8,939 nucleotides of DNA from an uncultured Clostridia bacterium (lineage in GTDB: Bacteria > Bacillota > Clostridia > Oscillospirales > CAG-272), in the NCBI GenBank assembly GCA_947306035.1, contig CAMZFG010000025.1:1-8939 (forward strand), written 5' to 3'. Shown in pieces: positions 5,923 through 8,939 of the stretch (the first letter of the stretch is position 1; each line of letters starts with the position of its first letter). A program made the translations under genes and the position numbers. The notes beneath the pieces were generated by a model. The model saw nothing but the letters and a program-made list of their open reading frames with translations. It was not told the DNA's origin and did no database searches.

Positions 5923-6798
5923 ATGCGTGTTTTTGACGATATCGAAATACGGGAGGCGGTGAACGCGCTCGGGGGCGGCGTTTGGAAAAGGGAGCCGTCC
6001 GGCCGGAGCGTGTGCGGCAGAGAAATACCGGTGCTGTCGGCCGGATGCGGCGAGCGGGTCGTGCTCTACGTGGGGGTACACCACGGCATGGAGCGGCTGA
6101 CGGCGGGCGTGCTGACCGATTTTGCGCACGAACTGGACAAGATATACGCCGACGACGGCAAGGCGGGCGATGTGTCCGTGCGGGCGCTGCTGCGTCGTTT
6201 TACTTTTTACGTGATCCCCATGCTGAACCCGGACGGCGTACGCATCAGTCTGTACGGCGCGGGCGAGGGGCGCGGCGACCTGAACGCCGTGTGCGGCGGC
6301 GATTTTTCGACGTGGCAGGCAAACGCCGACGGCGTCGATCTCAACCACAACTACGACGCGGGTTTTGAGGCCTACAAAGTCCTTGAAAGAGAAGCGGGCA
6401 TCACGCGCGGCCCCGGCCGCTACGCGGGCGAGAGACCCGAAAGCGAGCCGGAAACGGCCTTTCTCTGCGACCTGCTGCGGCGGCTGCACCCGCGTCTGAC
6501 GGGGCTTTTGTCGCTGCACACGCAGGGCGAGGAGATCTTTTGCGGGTGCGAAACGGCGCTCTCCGCCAAATGCCGGGCCGTCGGCCGCCGCTTGCAGGGC
6601 ATGACGGGCTATCAAATGAAGATACCGACGGGCCTTGCCGCCTACGGGGGCCTGACCGATTGGTGCATCGAAACGCTGCGCCGCCCCGCTTTTACCCTTG
6701 AATGCGGCAAAGGCAAAAACCCGCTGCCGCCCGAGGATGAACCCGCCGTTTACGCCCGATTGCGCCGGGCGTTGTTCTGCTTTCCGCTTTTACTGTAG
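5923..6798 (+). CDS. M14-family zinc peptidase, probably cytoplasmic
   Basis: The 291-residue protein carries the full metallocarboxypeptidase set. The zinc ligands are H54-G-M-E57 (HxxE, in VGVHHGME) and His199 (LLSLHTQGEE), and the catalytic base is Glu260 (TLECGKGKNP). NPDG (102-105) and VDLNHNY (138-144) mark the substrate-binding region. In the last block the usual Arg of DLNRN is His142. There is no signal peptide or membrane segment, so it should act inside the cell. Members of M14 include carboxypeptidases and gamma-D-glutamyl-diaminopimelate amidases such as cytoplasmic MpaA, used in peptidoglycan recycling; a role of that kind is inference. The start follows AAGGCGG, a moderate ribosome binding site. 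A clear promoter is not seen; a TACACT hexamer at 5896 lacks a -35. The gene ends at a strong terminator shared with the convergent deacetylase gene. Confidence 0.88.
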   Translation: MRVFDDIEIREAVNALGGGVWKREPSGRSVCGREIPVLSAGCGERVVLYVGVHHGMERLTAGVLTDFAHELDKIYADDGKAGDVSVRALLRRFTFYVIPMLNPDGVRISLYGAGEGRGDLNAVCGGDFSTWQANADGVDLNHNYDAGFEAYKVLEREAGITRGPGRYAGERPESEPETAFLCDLLRRLHPRLTGLLSLHTQGEEIFCGCETALSAKCRAVGRRLQGMTGYQMKIPTGLAAYGGLTDWCIETLRRPAFTLECGKGKNPLPPEDEPAVYARLRRALFCFPLLL

Positions 6799-6836
6799 AA
6801 AAAAGGGCGGCCGTGCGGCCGCCCTTTTGCTTTTTT
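6799..6836. terminator. Bidirectional hairpin terminator
   Basis: AAAAGGGCGGCCG (6801-6813) is an almost perfect inverted repeat of CGGCCGCCCTTTT (6816-6828). The plus strand follows with TTTTGC and six T (6831-6836). The minus strand has six T from the A run at 6799-6804. It serves both the M14 peptidase gene, ending at 6798, and the deacetylase-like gene, whose stop is at 6839-6841. Confidence 0.9.
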
Positions 6837-6838
6837 AA

Positions 6839-7633
6839 TTAAAACTTGACCAACTGACCGGCGGGAATGCGCGTCACGGCGTCGTTGACCTCGATCCACA
6901 CGTCGGTGGCGGTGGGGTTCAATACCATGGTGCGGTCGGCGGAGAAATGCAGCGCGCGCAGCGCCGTCATGTAGTCCACGATCTCGATGTTGGTGGCGTA
7001 CCACACGTCGTCAAGGCCGCCGGCCTCGGCCGAAAAGCGCTCGATGACGTCCCAGTTGTTGTCGTTGTCAAACTCAAAACTGTGTCCCCACACGTAGAAC
7101 AGAGAAAGTCCGTATTTGTAGGTCTTAAAACGCTCCAGAAGGGAAAAAAGGGCGGGGTCGGTGTGCTTGCACGTGGGGTTCCACTCCAAAAAGTTTTCCG
7201 GCAGCAAAAAGTCTCTCGTGGCGTGCGTGGTGCGGGCGTAGCGAATGCCGAGTTCCGGCAGAAGCCGCTGCAGCGTTTCGTTGTAAGTGCCGAAAGGATA
7301 GGACATGCCGCGCACGGGATACCCGCAGATCGCTTCCAGGTTTTTGCGGTCTTCCATCATTTCGTAGACGACCTCTTCGCGGGGCAGGCGCTCCAGAAAC
7401 GGGTGCGTAAAGCCGTGCGCCGACACCTCGTGCCCGACGTATTTGGTGCGCACGTCCTCGGCGCTGACGTACCGTTCCTGCCCGATCTTGGCGGCGTTGA
7501 GGTGGAACGAACCCCGAATGCCGTTTTTGTTGAAGATCTCGATCAGGCGCAGATCAAAGGTGCGGCCGTCGTCGTAACTCATGGTCAGCGCTTTCTTTTT
7601 GCCGTCTTTCCAGTAAGAATAGCGAATTTTCAT
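6839..7633 (-). CDS. Polysaccharide deacetylase-like protein (CE4/NodB fold), no signal peptide
   Basis: The family removes N- or O-acetyl groups from sugars by a metal-dependent mechanism. In this 264-residue protein the NodB motifs are all recognisable. Motif 1 is SYDDG (19-23) with catalytic Asp21 and metal-binding Asp22. Motif 2 is HGFTH (73-77), with the two metal-binding histidines. Motif 3 is RGMSYPFGTYN (108-118), and a late His184 lies in VWGHSFEF. A beta-rich C-terminal tail of about 35 residues follows the fold. There is no signal peptide, unlike secreted peptidoglycan deacetylases, so the substrate may be intracellular. The start at 7633 is fixed by AAAGGAG 7 bases upstream; an in-frame TTG at 7639 is too close to that site. 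It starts 16 bases after the ruvB stop and so is probably co-transcribed with ruvAB. The actual substrate is not known. Confidence 0.88.
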   Translation of the reverse strand: MKIRYSYWKDGKKKALTMSYDDGRTFDLRLIEIFNKNGIRGSFHLNAAKIGQERYVSAEDVRTKYVGHEVSAHGFTHPFLERLPREEVVYEMMEDRKNLEAICGYPVRGMSYPFGTYNETLQRLLPELGIRYARTTHATRDFLLPENFLEWNPTCKHTDPALFSLLERFKTYKYGLSLFYVWGHSFEFDNDNNWDVIERFSAEAGGLDDVWYATNIEIVDYMTALRALHFSADRTMVLNPTATDVWIEVNDAVTRIPAGQLVKF

Positions 7634-7640
7634 GGTCAAA

Positions 7641-7647
7641 CTCCTTT
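7641..7647 (-). promoter_or_regulatory. Ribosome binding site fixing the deacetylase start
   Basis: AAAGGAG on the minus strand lies 7 bases before the ATG at 7633 and in the 16-base gap after the ruvB stop. Only one base separates it from the in-frame TTG at 7639, which rules that codon out as the start. Confidence 0.75.
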
Positions 7648-7649
7648 AT

Positions 7650-8723
7650 TTAAGATTGCGGATCGTCAAAAAAGTTCATCTGTTCGCCCTGCTTTGTCAC
7701 GTTGCGGCAGGGCAGACCGAGATGTTCATAGGCCAGGCGTGTCACACCGCGGCCGCGCGGCGTGCGGGAAAGAAAACCGATCTGCATGAGGTAAGGCTCA
7801 TACACGTCTTCAAGCGTCACGGCCTCCTCGCCGATGGTGGCGGCCAGCGTATCGAGCCCGACGGGGCCGCCGTCGTAAAATTTGATGATGGTCGTCAGCA
7901 TCCGGCGGTCGATATTGTCAAGCCCCAGCGCGTCGATATCCAGTTTTTGCATGGCGAATTCGGCGATCTCCGGCGTGATCCTGCCGTCGCCCTTGACCTG
8001 CGCGAAGTCGCGCACGCGCTTGAGGAGACGGTTGGCGATACGCGGCGTGCCGCGGGAACGCGAGGCGATCTCGACCGCGCCGTCGTCGGAGATCTCCACT
8101 TCCAAGATCTTGGCGCTGCGGCGCACGATGGTGGCGAGTTCTGCCGGCGTGTAAAGATCTAACTTCAGTTGTATGCCGAAACGTTCGCGCAGCGGGGTAC
8201 TTACCTGGCCGGAGCGCGTGGTGGCGCCGATCAGCGTGAAATGCGGCAGATCGATGCGGATGCTGCGCGCGGCGGGGCCTTTGCCGATGATGATATCCAG
8301 CGCGCAGTCTTCCATGGCGGGGTACAGCACCTCTTCCACGGCGCGGGGCAGGCGATGGATCTCGTCGATGAACAGCACGTCTCCCTCGGAGAGGTTGGTC
8401 AACAGGGCCGCGAGGTCGCCCGGCTTTTCAATGGCGGGGCCAGACGTGACGCGGATATTCACGCCCATTTCGTTGGCAATGATGTTGGCAAGCGTCGTTT
8501 TGCCGAGGCCGGGCGGGCCGGATAGCAGCACGTGATCCAGCGCGTCACGGCGCTGTTTGGCGGCGTCGATCGACACTTTCAAATTCTCCTTGATGCCTTC
8601 CTGCCCGACGTATTCCGAAAGCGTTTTGGGGCGCAGGGTGACGTCCGGTTCGGTGTCGCCCGCCGTTTCGTGCGCGGAGAGGATGCGATTTTCAAAATCG
8701 AACTCGTTTTCGCTGAAATCCAT
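7650..8723 (-). CDS. ruvB: Holliday junction branch migration DNA helicase RuvB
   Basis: RuvB is the AAA+ motor that, as hexameric rings with RuvA, drives branch migration of Holliday junctions in recombination repair. The 357-residue protein has [12 protein letters not shown] (30-41), Walker [10 protein letters not shown] (69-77), Walker B LFIDEIH (117-123), sensor 1 GATTR (166-170), the arginine-finger region PLRERFG (177-183), and sensor 2 [11 protein letters not shown] (224-234). The C-terminal winged helix contains [10 protein letters not shown] (285-294), [10 protein letters not shown] (303-312) and RTPRGR (320-325). It is about 20 residues longer than the E. coli enzyme, with extra sequence at both ends. 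The acidic tail contains QMNFF (348-352), which resembles a sliding-clamp-binding motif. Translation starts at an ATG with AGGAG upstream; that site overlaps the ruvA stop codon, suggesting translational coupling. All catalytic motifs are intact. Confidence 0.98.
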   Translation of the reverse strand: MDFSENEFDFENRILSAHETAGDTEPDVTLRPKTLSEYVGQEGIKENLKVSIDAAKQRRDALDHVLLSGPPGLGKTTLANIIANEMGVNIRVTSGPAIEKPGDLAALLTNLSEGDVLFIDEIHRLPRAVEEVLYPAMEDCALDIIIGKGPAARSIRIDLPHFTLIGATTRSGQVSTPLRERFGIQLKLDLYTPAELATIVRRSAKILEVEISDDGAVEIASRSRGTPRIANRLLKRVRDFAQVKGDGRITPEIAEFAMQKLDIDALGLDNIDRRMLTTIIKFYDGGPVGLDTLAATIGEEAVTLEDVYEPYLMQIGFLSRTPRGRGVTRLAYEHLGLPCRNVTKQGEQMNFFDDPQS

Positions 8724-8733
8724 GGTCGGCTCC

Positions 8734-8939
8734 TTATATCATTTTTTTCAGGGCGGCGCGAATGATCTCTTCCACTTCCATATTTGCGGTGTCGATGCTG
8801 CGCAGAGCGTTCACGACCTGCGCGCGGCTGTACCCGAGCACCATCAGCGCCTCTTCGGCCTCGTTCAGCTTGCCGCCGCGGGGGGCGGGCGCGCCGCCGA
8901 CCGCCTCGGTCAGGCCGGAAACGGGGAACGCCTCGCTGT
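8734..8939 (-). CDS. ruvA: Holliday junction branch migration protein RuvA, C-terminal part
   Basis: Only the last 67 codons are in the window; the N-terminal DNA-binding domains lie beyond the right edge. The visible part is a flexible Gly/Ala/Pro linker (about the first 22 residues) followed by the helical domain III that contacts Ruv[21 protein letters not shown], then an acidic helix ending in AALKKMI. This UBA-like three-helix pattern and the immediately following ruvB make the assignment secure. RuvA tetramers hold the four-way junction and recruit RuvB. The TAA stop at 8736-8734 is part of TAAGGAG, the ribosome binding site of ruvB, with 10 bases between the two genes. Confidence 0.93.
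   Translation of the reverse strand, partial: SEAFPVSGLTEAVGGAPAPRGGKLNEAEEALMVLGYSRAQVVNALRSIDTANMEVEEIIRAALKKMI

Noticed and set aside
6947..7789. 280-codon plus-strand frame spanning the deacetylase and the ruvB end
   Set aside because: It crosses two well-supported minus-strand genes and encodes no recognisable protein.
1..8939. CRISPR arrays, insertion sequences, tRNA or rRNA genes, riboswitches, phage genes
   Set aside because: No regularly spaced repeats, transposase motifs, terminal inverted repeats or structured leader RNA were found by reading the sequence. All gaps between genes are short and accounted for by promoters and terminators.

Overview
The window reads as a piece of bacterial chromosome from a fairly GC-rich member of the Bacillota, most likely class Clostridia (possibly an Oscillospirales/Ruminococcaceae-type gut organism). 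The reasons are strong AGGAGG-type ribosome binding sites, A+T-rich intergenic regions with sigma-A (sigma-70-like) promoters in otherwise GC-rich DNA, intrinsic hairpin plus T-run terminators, a Bacillus-length glucose-6-phosphate isomerase, and a small P-loop protein of a type I remember from clostridial genomes. The taxonomic call is inference from protein style, not from a marker-gene comparison.

Layout: a Crp/Fnr-family regulator (minus strand, cut by the left edge, 1-539) diverges from aldose 1-epimerase galM (747-1784). A PBP5-family D-alanyl-D-alanine carboxypeptidase (1860-3038), glucose-6-phosphate isomerase pgi (3146-4489) and a 135-residue P-loop protein (4627-5034) follow on the plus strand. 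The last of these converges on a six-helix membrane protein of unknown function (5071-5814, minus) across a shared hairpin. That membrane gene diverges from an M14 zinc peptidase without a signal peptide (5923-6798, plus), which converges, again across a shared hairpin, on the minus-strand cluster ruvA (partial) - ruvB - polysaccharide deacetylase-like gene (8939 down to 6839).

Most plus-strand genes look like single-gene units: four promoters have both boxes with exactly 17-bp spacing, and five hairpin terminators can be drawn. The cluster at the right edge is an operon: the ruvA stop codon overlaps the ruvB ribosome binding site, and the deacetylase start lies 16 bases after the ruvB stop.

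Functionally this is mostly housekeeping: hexose mutarotation and entry to glycolysis (galM, pgi), peptidoglycan maturation and possibly peptide recycling (carboxypeptidase, M14 peptidase), and Holliday-junction branch migration (ruvAB). I find no CRISPR array, transposon, prophage, RNA gene or obvious defence system, and no intergenic gap above 300 bases. I do not see a convincing new multi-gene system. The items most worth a second look are the orphan P-loop protein, a possible sliding-clamp-binding motif at the C-terminus of RuvB, the signal-less deacetylase in the ruv operon, and the galM promoter, which has a perfect -10 but no -35 beside a Crp-family gene.
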